From: Pseudoalteromonas holothuriae
GTDB lineage: Bacteria; Pseudomonadota; Gammaproteobacteria; Enterobacterales; Alteromonadaceae
Reading direction: 5' to 3'
DNA: 64,000 nucleotides
Assembly: GCF_945859825.1 (NCBI RefSeq)
Contig: NZ_CAMAPC010000009.1
Location: 62,001 to 126,000, forward strand
Shown here piece by piece: positions 54,437-63,968 of the stretch. The notes under the pieces were generated by a model. The model saw only the letters and a list, made by a program, of their open reading frames with translations. It ran no database searches and was not told the DNA's origin. Both the position numbers and the translations under genes were made by a program. Position 1 is the stretch's first letter, and each line of letters begins with the position of its first letter.

Positions 54437-55798
54437 ATGTCGCTCACCACAATTATTTTAGCTGCGGGTAAAGGTACTCGTATGCGCTCAAAACTTCCTA
54501 AAGTACTTCATCCTGTTGCTGCTAAGCCTATGGTGCAGCATGTTATTGATAACTCAGTAGCGTTAGGCTCTAAAGAGGTTAACCTTGTATATGGGCATGG
54601 AGCTGAACAACTAAAGAGTGCATTGGCACACAATGAAGTTAACTGGGTCTTACAGAAAGAGCAACTAGGTACAGGGCATGCAGTAGCAGTTGCCAAAGAT
54701 CACATAGGTGATGATGACACTGTGCTTATTCTATATGGTGATGTCCCGTTGACCAAATTTGGTACATTAGAGAGGCTGTTAGCGGTAACGCCAAAACAAG
54801 GTTTAGCTGTATTAACCGTGGTACTTGATAATCCTAATGGTTATGGTCGTATGCTTAGAGAAAATGGCAAATTAGTAGGCATAGTGGAACAAAAAGACGC
54901 GACACTTGAACAATTAGAAATCAAAGAAATCAACACGGGTATTATGGCCGCCAATGGCCAGTTGCTTAAAAAGTGGTTAGGCGCATTGTCTAACAATAAC
55001 GCCCAAGGTGAGTATTATCTTACTGATATTGTGGCTATGGCACATCAAGATGGTGTTGAAATCACGTCTGCTCAGCCTGACTATCCAATGGAAGTAGAAG
55101 GGGCTAATAATCGCTTACAATTAGCTGCTTTAGAGCGTACTTATCAAACTTGGCAAGCTGAGCAACTTATGCTCAATGGTGCCAGCCTCGCTGATCCAAG
55201 TCGTATTGATGTACGTGGTGAAGTTACTACCGGGCAAGATGTACAGATTGATATCAATGTGATTTTTGAGGGCAAAGTTGAAATTGGTGATGATGTTATC
55301 ATTGGCCCCAATTGTGTGCTAAAAAGCTGCGTTATCGGCAATGGTGTAGTAGTCAAAGCCAATACGCTAATTGAGAATGCGCAAGTAGGTGCTAAGTGTA
55401 CGCTTGGTCCTTTCGCTCGCCTAAGACCTGGGTCTGTGATGATTGAAGACTCACATGTGGGCAATTTTGTTGAAATGAAAAATACCCACTTAGGTCGAGG
55501 CTCTAAAGCGAATCATCTTACTTACTTGGGTGATGCAGAGATTGGTGAAAAAGTAAATATTGGCGCCGGTACAATTACTTGTAACTATGATGGCGTAAAC
55601 AAGTCAAAAACTATTATTGGTGACAACGCTTTTATTGGCTCTAATTCAGCGCTCGTGGCACCGGTGAATATTGGCACAACTGCAACCATTGGTGCGGGTT
55701 CAGTGATCACAAATACGGTTGAAAATAAGCAACTCGCTGTAGCACGAGCTAAGCAGCGTAATGTATCTGGATGGAAGCGGCCAACTAAAAAATCTTAG
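54437..55798 (+). CDS. Bifunctional GlmU (UDP-GlcNAc synthesis)
   Basis: Housekeeping cytoplasmic enzyme of 453 aa, close to the 456 of E. coli GlmU. It acetylates glucosamine-1-phosphate and then couples it to UTP to make UDP-N-acetylglucosamine, the precursor of peptidoglycan and LPS. The N-terminal uridyltransferase shows [15 protein letters not shown] (8-22) and Asp102 in YGDVPL. From about residue 250 the left-handed beta-helix acetyltransferase repeats run to the end, with ARLRPGS and YLGDAEIG motifs. ATG 54437 has AAGGA upstream. It is unrelated in function to the clusters on both sides. In many gammaproteobacteria glmU lies between atpC and glmS; neither is next to it here. Confidence 0.97.
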   Translation: MSLTTIILAAGKGTRMRSKLPKVLHPVAAKPMVQHVIDNSVALGSKEVNLVYGHGAEQLKSALAHNEVNWVLQKEQLGTGHAVAVAKDHIGDDDTVLILYGDVPLTKFGTLERLLAVTPKQGLAVLTVVLDNPNGYGRMLRENGKLVGIVEQKDATLEQLEIKEINTGIMAANGQLLKKWLGALSNNNAQGEYYLTDIVAMAHQDGVEITSAQPDYPMEVEGANNRLQLAALERTYQTWQAEQLMLNGASLADPSRIDVRGEVTTGQDVQIDINVIFEGKVEIGDDVIIGPNCVLKSCVIGNGVVVKANTLIENAQVGAKCTLGPFARLRPGSVMIEDSHVGNFVEMKNTHLGRGSKANHLTYLGDAEIGEKVNIGAGTITCNYDGVNKSKTIIGDNAFIGSNSALVAPVNIGTTATIGAGSVITNTVENKQLAVARAKQRNVSGWKRPTKKS

Positions 55799-55813
55799 GC
55801 CAATAATAACAAA

Positions 55814-55831
55814 GGGCAATGAAAGTTGCCC
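55814..55831 (+). terminator. Likely intrinsic terminator of glmU
   Basis: GGGCAA at 55814-55819 and TTGCCC at 55826-55831 form a 6-pair GC-rich stem with a 6-base loop, 15 bases after the glmU stop. A T-containing stretch (ATAGTTATGTTTT) follows. Position and shape suit a Rho-independent terminator, though the T-run is broken. Confidence 0.6.
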
Positions 55832-56040
55832 ATAGTTATGTTTTAGCCTAGACCGTTTAGCCCTACTTTTACCAAACACTATAAATTTCGATATTGGCTT
55901 TTCAGTTAAAAATGAGTACTTTAAGTGGTTATTAAAAAGGTACGTGGCATATGTTCACTGCGTTCCCTTTTGTTAGCTGTCATGGTACATTGTCATTTCA
56001 ATGAACAAAATTTAACAATAATGTTACCCGAAGTAGAGCT

Positions 56041-57285
56041 ATGGAAAACTTATTCCGCAAAGAAGTAATGGAAAACAAGCGGCATCGGCTAGAAGGTGCT
56101 GTCTCATTGGTGCAGCCCCCCTTATTTCGCACGTTAGCAGTGATGATAGTGGCCATTGTTATCATCAGCTTGATATTTTTATCTGTGGGTAAATACACCC
56201 GAAAAGAGCGTGTGAGTGGCGTAATTGAACCTAATACTGGGATCTTGCGACTCAAAGCCCCGCAAACCGGTGTACTTTCACAGGTGCTTGTTAGTGAAGG
56301 ACAGTACGTAGAGCAAGGTGCGCCTTTGTTACGGATTGCCTCTGCCAAGCATAGTACACACGCGGTTGAGCTTAACCAAGCGTTGTTAAATCAATACACG
56401 TTTCAATTGCATTCGCTAGAGCAGCGTATTGAACAACAACAAAGGCAAAACAAGCTCGCATTAAGTAAGCTTAACCAGCAAAAATCATCGGCACAGGCTC
56501 GCTTACTTGAACTGGAAGCGCAATCGCAAACTTTTTCAGAGCGCTTATCATTAAATGCACAAATGGTGTCGCAAATCAGTACGCTCAAAGGTACTGGGTA
56601 TATTTCAGAGTTAGAGCTGCAAAGGCAAAAAGACACGTTGCTATCATTAAGACAGCAAGCATCAAGTATTCAATCGGAGCGCTTGTCGCTGCAAAGCCAA
56701 ATTGAACAATTAGTAAATCAGCTAGAGCAGTTGCCTTTAGAACAAAGTGATCATTTATCGCAGCTGCAATCTCAAAAAGCAGAGTTGCAAATTCAACTGT
56801 CCTCCGTTGAACAGCAACGCTTAGGTGAGCTCAGAGCACCTAAGTCGGGTATTGTCAGTGGTTTGATGGCCAAAGTAGGCAAGAACGTGGTCAATGGCCA
56901 AAACTTGTTGTCTGTATTACCAGAAAACAGTCAAATGCAAGCCATTATTTTTGTCCCAACGAGTGCGTTTGGCTTTGTAAAAGAAGGGCTGTTAACTCGC
57001 TTGCGTTATCATGCTTTTCCTTATGAAAAGTTTGGTGTGTATGACGGACATGTCATTGAAGTCAGTCAAAGTGTTATTTTTCCAGATGAAACCAATACCC
57101 CTGGTATTATCTCTGCACCGGCATATCGTGTGGTTGTCGATATAAAGCAACAGCATGTAAAGGCATATGGAAAAGAATCAGCGTTGCGTCCAGGCATGAC
57201 GTTAGACGCGGATGTTATTTTAGAAGAGCGATCATTACTACGGTGGCTTTTCGACCCAGTATTTAGCATTAAAGGTCAGCTGTAA
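56041..57285 (+). CDS. HlyD-family membrane fusion protein for peptide export
   Basis: Membrane fusion protein of 414 aa. It has a short cytoplasmic N-terminus, one membrane segment (about 31-51), then a lipoyl half-motif (about 75-95), a long Gln-rich coiled coil (about 105-260) and a second lipoyl and beta-barrel part. This is the layout of bacteriocin and microcin export adaptors such as CvaA. It pairs with the C39-peptidase ABC transporter 32 bases downstream to form the inner part of a type I secretion system; the outer-membrane channel is not in the window. The ribosome binding site before ATG 56041 is weak (GTAGAG); ATG 56068 is an alternative. The 242-base gap before it holds the glmU terminator and should contain the promoter of this operon. 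Confidence 0.88.
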   Translation: MENLFRKEVMENKRHRLEGAVSLVQPPLFRTLAVMIVAIVIISLIFLSVGKYTRKERVSGVIEPNTGILRLKAPQTGVLSQVLVSEGQYVEQGAPLLRIASAKHSTHAVELNQALLNQYTFQLHSLEQRIEQQQRQNKLALSKLNQQKSSAQARLLELEAQSQTFSERLSLNAQMVSQISTLKGTGYISELELQRQKDTLLSLRQQASSIQSERLSLQSQIEQLVNQLEQLPLEQSDHLSQLQSQKAELQIQLSSVEQQRLGELRAPKSGIVSGLMAKVGKNVVNGQNLLSVLPENSQMQAIIFVPTSAFGFVKEGLLTRLRYHAFPYEKFGVYDGHVIEVSQSVIFPDETNTPGIISAPAYRVVVDIKQQHVKAYGKESALRPGMTLDADVILEERSLLRWLFDPVFSIKGQL

Positions 57286-57317
57286 GCTGTAAATTATAGG
57301 AATAAAGGCGGCTTATT

Positions 57318-59441
57318 ATGCAAGTTGAAGATGAATCTCCAGTAGCTAAGCTACAGTTTTGGTCAAGGAAATCTCTGCCGATTATTTTACAATCTGAAGC
57401 GGCAGAATGTGGCTTAGCAAGTTTAGCTATGGTAGCTGCATATCATGGTTATAACAGCGATCTCATTTCATTAAGACAAAAGTTTAGCATTTCATTAGAA
57501 GGTGCAACGCTTTTAGATATTATGCACTTTGCTGAAAAGCTTGAACTGACTTCTCGGCCATTACGAATTGAATTAGAAGACTTAGACGCATTACAAACAC
57601 CCTGTATTTTACATTGGGATATGAACCACTTTGTGGTGCTTAAAAAGGCCAATGAAAAACGCATTGTGATCCATGACCCTGCGGCGGGTGAAAAAACGTT
57701 TACGCTTGAAGAAGCATCTAAGCACTTTACGGGGATTGCACTTGAACTGACCCCAACTAAGAATTTTGAAAAACGACAAGCAAAACCTTCTTTAAAGTTT
57801 TCTGATTTTTGGAGCCGGATCACCGGCTTAAAACGTTCTTTAATACTGATTTTTTCGTTATCTATACTATTGCAAGTTTTTACACTGGCGTCTCCCTATT
57901 ACATTCAATTGGTGATTGATGATGTGGTACTCAGTGGCGATACATCATTATTAACGGTGCTGGCGGTTGGCTTTTTTTTGGTGTTGGTCTTTGAGATTGC
58001 AACGAATGCATTGCGAGGTTTTACGTTACTGCATTTTGGTAACCAAATGAATATTCAACTGGGCGCTAATCTATTTCACCATTTAGTACGTTTACCACTG
58101 AGCTACTTTGAAACACGGCACATGGGTGATGTGGTTTCTCGATTTGGCTCTTTACAACAGGTCAAACAGTTACTCACTACGGGTGTAATCGAAGCCATTA
58201 TTGATGGCTTAATGGCGATGATCACCTTGGCGATGATATTTTTCTACTCACCCACGCTATCGCTGGTGGTTTTAATTGCAGTGGTGTTATATGCGCTAGT
58301 TCGAGTTGCCATGTATAAACCATTTCGTGCAATTAGTGAGCAAGAGATCATGGCGCGAGCAGAAGAAAACTCAAACTTTATGGAGACCGTACGTGGTATT
58401 CAAACCATAAAACTGTTTGGCTCTGAAGTTAAGCGTGAAGGTCAATGGCAAAACCGCTATGCCAATGCAATCAACCAAAATATTCGTTTGGGGAACTTTC
58501 AAATAGGCTACGATGCCATTAACAGAACCTTGTTTGGCATAGAAAACATAGTGGTGGTGTATTTGGCAGCACACTTGGTTATTCAAGGTGGTTTTAGTAC
58601 CGGAATGCTATTTGCGTTCATGTCGTATAAGCGCCAGTTCATGGATAAAACGGCGAATCTAATTGAGAAGTTTATCGAGTTTAAAATGTTGGGCTTGCAC
58701 TTTGATCGTATTGCCGACATTGCGCTTACTGACAAAGAACAGTTACAGCCAGATAAAACCAAACGCCATCATATTGAAGGTAATATTGAAATCAACAATG
58801 TGAGTTTTGCTTACTCTGATGCCTCAGCCAATGTACTGAATAACTTGAGCTTGAAAGTCAATGCGGGAGAATCGGTAGCCATTACAGGGCCCTCAGGTTG
58901 TGGTAAGTCTACGTTGTTGAAAATCATGCTGGGGCTTATTCCTGTGAAAAACGGAGAAATACTGATAGATGGTATTCCACTGGAGCAATTAGGCGCACGT
59001 CAATATCGCCAACAAATAGCAGCCGTGATGCAAGATGATGAACTGCTATCAGGGTCAGTGGCTGATAATATTGCCTTTTTTGATACGCCTATAGATATGG
59101 AAAAGGTAGTGTACTGCGCTGACCTTGCCGCGATTCATGATGATATTAGTGCGATGCCCATGGGTTATGACAGCCTGATTGGCGATATGGGCTCAAGTCT
59201 TTCAGGGGGTCAAAAGCAACGTATTATTTTGGCAAGAGCATTGTATAAAGATCCTAAAATTTTATTTATGGATGAGGCGACAAGTCACTTAGACACCCGC
59301 TTAGAGTCAGATATTAATGATGCCGTATCGCGTTTGAAAATTACTCGGGTGATCATTGCACACCGCAAAGAAACCATAGCTTCTGCTGATCGTGAAATAA
59401 AGTTAACTAAATATAAAGAACAAAGCCCGACAGAGGCTTAG
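57318..59441 (+). CDS. C39 peptidase-ABC transporter (double-glycine leader exporter)
   Basis: Bacteriocin-type exporter of 707 aa. The N-terminal C39 peptidase (about 20-150) has all catalytic residues: Gln25 and Cys31 in QSEAAECGLAS, His104 in DMNHFVV and Asp120 in HDPAAG. It should cut leader peptides after a Gly-Gly type site while exporting the core peptide. The membrane domain spans about 170-450 and the ATPase follows, with Walker A GPSGCGKST at 524-532, LSGGQKQR, Walker B ILFMDEATSHLD and a late IIAHR His. Beside LanB and LanC it is the likely protease and exporter of a lanthipeptide. Class I lanthipeptide systems usually use a separate LanP protease, so this pairing is notable. Confidence 0.94.
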   Translation: MQVEDESPVAKLQFWSRKSLPIILQSEAAECGLASLAMVAAYHGYNSDLISLRQKFSISLEGATLLDIMHFAEKLELTSRPLRIELEDLDALQTPCILHWDMNHFVVLKKANEKRIVIHDPAAGEKTFTLEEASKHFTGIALELTPTKNFEKRQAKPSLKFSDFWSRITGLKRSLILIFSLSILLQVFTLASPYYIQLVIDDVVLSGDTSLLTVLAVGFFLVLVFEIATNALRGFTLLHFGNQMNIQLGANLFHHLVRLPLSYFETRHMGDVVSRFGSLQQVKQLLTTGVIEAIIDGLMAMITLAMIFFYSPTLSLVVLIAVVLYALVRVAMYKPFRAISEQEIMARAEENSNFMETVRGIQTIKLFGSEVKREGQWQNRYANAINQNIRLGNFQIGYDAINRTLFGIENIVVVYLAAHLVIQGGFSTGMLFAFMSYKRQFMDKTANLIEKFIEFKMLGLHFDRIADIALTDKEQLQPDKTKRHHIEGNIEINNVSFAYSDASANVLNNLSLKVNAGESVAITGPSGCGKSTLLKIMLGLIPVKNGEILIDGIPLEQLGARQYRQQIAAVMQDDELLSGSVADNIAFFDTPIDMEKVVYCADLAAIHDDISAMPMGYDSLIGDMGSSLSGGQKQRIILARALYKDPKILFMDEATSHLDTRLESDINDAVSRLKITRVIIAHRKETIASADREIKLTKYKEQSPTEA

Positions 59442-59513
59442 TAAAGGCAGTCAAATAAGTCATAGGATTCGTGCCCATGGCTTAAGATAATAAAAGATAC
59501 CTTAAGGAAAAGC

Positions 59514-60737
59514 ATGATTGATAATTACAACTTACTCCCTGAAAAAAAAGAACAAAAAGAAAAAATAGAACACATTATTCATCAGTTAGTTAAGTCAGTC
59601 ATTGATGCTGATACCACGCAATTTCATCATGGTTTGTTAAGTGGTGTAGCTGGGCATTTGTTGTTTCTTTATAACGCGCATCAATGGAACCCACAATGGG
59701 TTGATGAAACTCTTTTTTCTCAAAAATTAGAGCAGCTACAGGATAGGCTCGCTGAGCAATCTTTTGAATTGAGTAATGGTCTAGCCGGTCAAGCTTGGGT
59801 ATTAGAGTATCTAAATCAAGCAGAAAAAGATGACTATGATGCTGAGCTTTTAGAAGAGGTTGATGCGTTATTTATTGAGTCATTATCGCACGACCCATGG
59901 CCTGGAGAAATTGAAACAGTAATGGGTTTATCTGGTTATAGTCCTTATGCAGCCAGACGAGCACGTTTTAGTGATCAAACGCAATTATGGACTGTGATTG
60001 TTAACGGCCTAGCAAGCACCGCAACGCGATTAGACAATGGTCATATTACTTGGTCTCAACCGAGTAACTCAGTCTATAGACTAGATAAAGAGGCGCTTGA
60101 TGAGCCAGAGTATAACATTGGTTTGGCGCATGGTGTTCCCGGTATTCTCGCCGCATTGCTGCCCGCATTAAATATTGAGCAGTTAAAGCCTCAGGTTAGC
60201 GAGTTACTGCAAGGCGGATGTGATTGGTTGTTGGCCCATCAAAATACCAATGATGACGCATTTTCGTGTTTTGGCACGTGTGCGCAAAGCAGCCAACATG
60301 ACTCACGGTTAGGTTGGTGTTATGGAGATTTAACCATTGCATTGACACTAGCTCGTATAGGCCATGCCTTAGGTAGACCTAGCTACGTCGAAAGAGCATT
60401 AGAGATAGCGCTTCATAGCACCAAAAGAGACGCAGAATCTGGCCACATTAACGATGCTGGGCTGTGTCATGGCTTTGCAGGGTTGGTTACTATATATCAA
60501 TTATTAAATAAAATAATGCCTCACCCTGAGCTTGCCTCGACAGCCCAAACTTGGCTCGATTATACGTTAGCCCAATACGATGATCGGGGTATTGAAGCTA
60601 TGTATAGTTTTAATGGGATGGATAAGTGTTATAACGAAGATCTTGGCTTGTTGATGGGTTACTCCGGTATAGGGTTAGCACTATTGGCCGCTCTAAATGA
60701 TGATACCAGCTGGGCTGATTGCCTGTTAATGGCTTAG
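59514..60737 (+). CDS. LanC-type lanthipeptide cyclase
   Basis: Cytoplasmic zinc enzyme of 407 aa that joins Cys thiols to dehydro-amino acids, forming lanthionine rings. Zinc ligands are visible as Cys269 in LGWCYGD, Cys318 and His319 in GLCHG, and the catalytic-region His206 lies in GLAHGVPG. The repeated GLxGxxG phrases (LLSGVAGHL, LSNGLAGQA, MGYSGIG) fit the alpha,alpha-toroid fold of NisC and SpaC. Length is normal for the family. ATG 59514 has AAGGA upstream, 72 bases after the transporter stop. The dehydratase gene starts 12 bases after its stop, so the two are cotranscribed. Confidence 0.93.
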   Translation: MIDNYNLLPEKKEQKEKIEHIIHQLVKSVIDADTTQFHHGLLSGVAGHLLFLYNAHQWNPQWVDETLFSQKLEQLQDRLAEQSFELSNGLAGQAWVLEYLNQAEKDDYDAELLEEVDALFIESLSHDPWPGEIETVMGLSGYSPYAARRARFSDQTQLWTVIVNGLASTATRLDNGHITWSQPSNSVYRLDKEALDEPEYNIGLAHGVPGILAALLPALNIEQLKPQVSELLQGGCDWLLAHQNTNDDAFSCFGTCAQSSQHDSRLGWCYGDLTIALTLARIGHALGRPSYVERALEIALHSTKRDAESGHINDAGLCHGFAGLVTIYQLLNKIMPHPELASTAQTWLDYTLAQYDDRGIEAMYSFNGMDKCYNEDLGLLMGYSGIGLALLAALNDDTSWADCLLMA

Positions 60738-60749
60738 AAAGGAGAATGT

Positions 60750-63700
60750 ATGGCGACTAACAAACAGCCACCAAATGCTATGGCAAAAACACTTGAGAAT
60801 GGAGCGTTTTTTGTTGTTAGAACCCCCCGTTTGTCGGTTGAACATTTACAGGCTTTTTCTATGCCTGAAGCTGACAACAATGCGATTATTCGTGACTGGT
60901 TAGTGCTTCCGGGTGTACTTGAAGCACTTTACTTGGCAAGCCCTTCTTTGCTTGAGCGAATTGATCAATGGCGCTCTAAGCCAGACTCTAAACAGGGTAA
61001 GAAGGTGGCTCATGCGCTGATCAAATATATGGTACGAATGTGTTCAAGACCAACGCCGTTTGGTTTGTTTTCTGGTATTCATACTGGGCAAGTTGGCAAT
61101 GAAACTACATTAGTCGGTGGCTGTCATACTCAAGATAAGCGCAATACTCGCTTAGATATGTTTTACTTATCAGCGTTAAAAGAGCATTTTGTTAAACATG
61201 CCTCTCGTTCCGACAACTTGAAATATAAGCCTAATTCTTCTCACTATTTTGTGGCTGAGCAGTGCAGATATATTGAAGCGTACTTGTCTGATGACAGCAT
61301 GCAATACCGTTTAAGTGCGGTAGAAAGTGATGAGTATTTTCAATTTGCACTTGAGAGTGCAAAAGAGGGTTTAAGCTTCAATGCGCTTGTTAAAGCATTT
61401 TGCAATCAATACCAAGAAGCTGAGCAAGAAGAGGTAGAAGCCTATATTCAAGATTTAATTGATGAAGGAGTTATTCAAGCTGATATTCCCTTGCCATTAA
61501 CCGGTGACTCGCCAGATTTGGCTTTGCTAAAGTCATTACAGGCCATTGAAGAGCACGAGACTGCGGACCATTTAGCAACGGCATTAACACAAGTTGAGCG
61601 CTTAGATCAGCAAAAAAGTGGTGAGATCACACCTTACAAACAAGTATTTGAACATTTAGAGCACTTGCCCGTTAAAGTGCAAGAAAACAAACTATTTCAG
61701 TCCGATGTTTATCGTCACTTTGAACAATGCCAGCTTAGTGACATGGAGATCAGCCGCTTTAAAAAGCAGTTAGAGCTGATTGCGGGTTTGAGTGTTGACT
61801 CAGACTCAACGGCAATGAGTAATTTTACGGCGCAATTTAATGCTCGGTTTGAAGGGCAGTTTGTGCCACTCGATGTCATTTTAGATGATGAATCGGGTAT
61901 TGGTATCTCGGATGAAACTGGCTACGATGCCCCCCTTATAGCGGGTTTACCACTAGGTAATAGACAATCTCAGGGCCAGTCGACTGCTCCACAAGTAAGT
62001 GTTTTGGAAGCCATTATTGACGACGCTATTAGTCTGCCTGAAAACCGCGCTAAAGACTGCATTGTATTAAAAGGTAAAGAGCTAAAAGGGAAAGTGACTA
62101 ATAAAGACGCAGTGACAAAATTTCCAAGTTCATTTGCGGCAATATTGAGCGTTTATGAAGATGATAAGCACAACCCAATCCTTAAATTTAATGGTTGCTA
62201 TGGACCATCGTCAGCAAACTTGTTGGGGCGTTTTTGCCACCTTGACGAGACTTTGAAAGAGCAAGTTGTTACTGAACTTGAAAAAGAACAGCGGCACTCG
62301 CCAGAGGTTATTTTTGCTGAAGTGGTGCATATGCCAGAAGGCAGACCGGGCAATGTGGTAGCGCGTCCTCATTTGCGTGAGTATGAAATTGTATTTATGG
62401 CAGATAGCAGCTTAGCTGATGAGTATCAAATTCCATTAAGTGATTTGTACGTGTGGGTAGAAGGCAAGCATGTAAAACTTTGGAGTAAGCGGCTTAATAA
62501 GCAAATAGTGCCACGCCTATCTAGTGCGCATAACTACTCTGCGCGTAGTTTAAGCGCTTACAAATTCTTATGTATGTTACAGCATCAATCAGGTCGAGCA
62601 CCTAATTTCAGTATGCCAATGAGTACTAATCAAAGTGCGTTTGTACCACGTATTATGTTAGATAATCTGATATTGAGTGAAAAAACGTGGCGCATTGGCC
62701 GTGAACAACTTGAAGCGGTATACACGAAAGGGCAATTTAACACTGCAAAGCTGACTGCCCTGATGGACAAGTATCAACTTGACTCACAGGTAAGTTATGC
62801 AATGTCTGATAATGTTTTGCAGCTAGACTTAACCAACCCTGATATGTTTGCAATTTTGCTTTCAGAAACCAAAGGGTTGAGTCGTGTAGAACTTAAAGAG
62901 GTGCTCAGTAATCACTACTATTCAAAAGTGGTCGACTCGCACGGTCATCATTATAGTAATGAGCTAATAGTACCGTTTTTTAACAGCTATGCCCCTTCAC
63001 ATTACCATTACGCCGACAACCCCAGTGCAAATATTACTGCTACGTCAATTAAACGCCGTTTTAGTGCAGGCTCCCAATGGTTGAGCTTAAAAATTTACTC
63101 AGGTAACTCTTTACTAGAGCAGCTGTTAAGTGAGCAATTAGAGCCCTTCATTGCACAACACAGCCAGTTGTATGATAAATGGTTTTTTATTCGCTATGGC
63201 GACCCTGATTGGCATTTAAGGCTGCGCTTTTTTGGCGAACCTCAGGTGCTATGTGGTCAGCTTTTACCTGCATTAAATCAGCTTCTTGACCCAATGGTAG
63301 AAAGTGGTGAGCTACATAAAGTTGAGCTAATGACCTATGAGCGAGAGGTAGAGCGCTACGGTGGGCCAGAGTCAATGGCATTAGTTGAGTCATTATTTAT
63401 GTTTGATAGTTCGCTTATCGCTAAAACCTGTGAATTAATTGAAGAGCACGGTGAGCAAGTGAGGTGGCGTGTTGCCTTAATGCACACTGATAGATTGTTG
63501 AAGTTATTCAACTACGATGATGAGACGAAGTTAGCGCTTATCAGCAGGCTTAGAGATGGCTTTGGGCGTGAGTTTAACGATAGCAGTGCACTTAGAAAGC
63601 AACTGGGTAATCGCTTTAGAGATTATCAACAAGATCTTGATAAGGACTTTGCACACTTTAATCAACAGCCATTGCAAGCCACCGATGAACTACAACATGC

Positions 63701-63926
63701 ATTATTTGATTTGCTTATGCACTGGCAATATCAGGCTCAACCCGTGATTGAACAGTTAAATGAGCTTATTGCTAAAGAGGCTTTAAATTGTAGTAAAGAC
63801 TCACTTCTTGGCTCGTTGCTGCACATGCATAACAACCGTATGTTTAAAGCATATGGTCGCGAACAAGAGCTGGTGATCCACGATTTATTACGTCGAAAGT
63901 ATTTTTCTGCGCATAAAAAACAATAA
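60750..63926 (+). CDS. Full-length LanB-type lantibiotic dehydratase
   Basis: Enzyme of 1058 aa that dehydrates Ser and Thr in a precursor peptide through glutamyl-tRNA-dependent glutamylation and elimination. The N-terminal glutamylation domain carries the hallmark SRPTPFGLFSG at 99-109. The C-terminal elimination (SpaB_C) domain starts near residue 770 and has WFFIRYGDPDWHLRLRF at about 810-826. Both halves are in one chain, as in NisB, and the length is typical of full-length LanB, unlike the split thiopeptide enzymes. ATG 60750 follows GGAG at 60741-60744. It makes the dehydro residues that the neighbouring LanC would cyclise. The precursor is not encoded in the gaps seen here. Confidence 0.93.
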   Translation: MATNKQPPNAMAKTLENGAFFVVRTPRLSVEHLQAFSMPEADNNAIIRDWLVLPGVLEALYLASPSLLERIDQWRSKPDSKQGKKVAHALIKYMVRMCSRPTPFGLFSGIHTGQVGNETTLVGGCHTQDKRNTRLDMFYLSALKEHFVKHASRSDNLKYKPNSSHYFVAEQCRYIEAYLSDDSMQYRLSAVESDEYFQFALESAKEGLSFNALVKAFCNQYQEAEQEEVEAYIQDLIDEGVIQADIPLPLTGDSPDLALLKSLQAIEEHETADHLATALTQVERLDQQKSGEITPYKQVFEHLEHLPVKVQENKLFQSDVYRHFEQCQLSDMEISRFKKQLELIAGLSVDSDSTAMSNFTAQFNARFEGQFVPLDVILDDESGIGISDETGYDAPLIAGLPLGNRQSQGQSTAPQVSVLEAIIDDAISLPENRAKDCIVLKGKELKGKVTNKDAVTKFPSSFAAILSVYEDDKHNPILKFNGCYGPSSANLLGRFCHLDETLKEQVVTELEKEQRHSPEVIFAEVVHMPEGRPGNVVARPHLREYEIVFMADSSLADEYQIPLSDLYVWVEGKHVKLWSKRLNKQIVPRLSSAHNYSARSLSAYKFLCMLQHQSGRAPNFSMPMSTNQSAFVPRIMLDNLILSEKTWRIGREQLEAVYTKGQFNTAKLTALMDKYQLDSQVSYAMSDNVLQLDLTNPDMFAILLSETKGLSRVELKEVLSNHYYSKVVDSHGHHYSNELIVPFFNSYAPSHYHYADNPSANITATSIKRRFSAGSQWLSLKIYSGNSLLEQLLSEQLEPFIAQHSQLYDKWFFIRYGDPDWHLRLRFFGEPQVLCGQLLPALNQLLDPMVESGELHKVELMTYEREVERYGGPESMALVESLFMFDSSLIAKTCELIEEHGEQVRWRVALMHTDRLLKLFNYDDETKLALISRLRDGFGREFNDSSALRKQLGNRFRDYQQDLDKDFAHFNQQPLQATDELQHALFDLLMHWQYQAQPVIEQLNELIAKEALNCSKDSLLGSLLHMHNNRMFKAYGREQELVIHDLLRRKYFSAHKKQ

Positions 63927-63940
63927 GCGAGACTTGAGCT

Positions 63941-63968
63941 GTCACGCTGAGCGTTTGTTTGGCGTGAC
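63941..63968 (+). other. Hairpin after the dehydratase gene
   Basis: GTCACGC at 63941-63947 pairs with GCGTGAC at 63962-63968 (seven perfect pairs) around a 14-base interval. There is no T-run after it. It lies 14 bases past the dehydratase stop, and could end the operon weakly or separate the enzyme genes from a downstream gene, perhaps the precursor. The last 32 bases of the window hold nothing else I can identify. Confidence 0.45.

Noticed and set aside
54437..55798. GlmU as a sugar-tailoring enzyme of the cluster
   Set aside because: It is a complete standard GlmU, separated by gaps and a terminator from both operons.
55950..56003. Short ORF of 17 residues before the HlyD gene as a lanthipeptide precursor
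   Set aside because: Too short, has no leader or double-glycine site, few Ser/Thr/Cys in a core pattern and no ribosome binding site.
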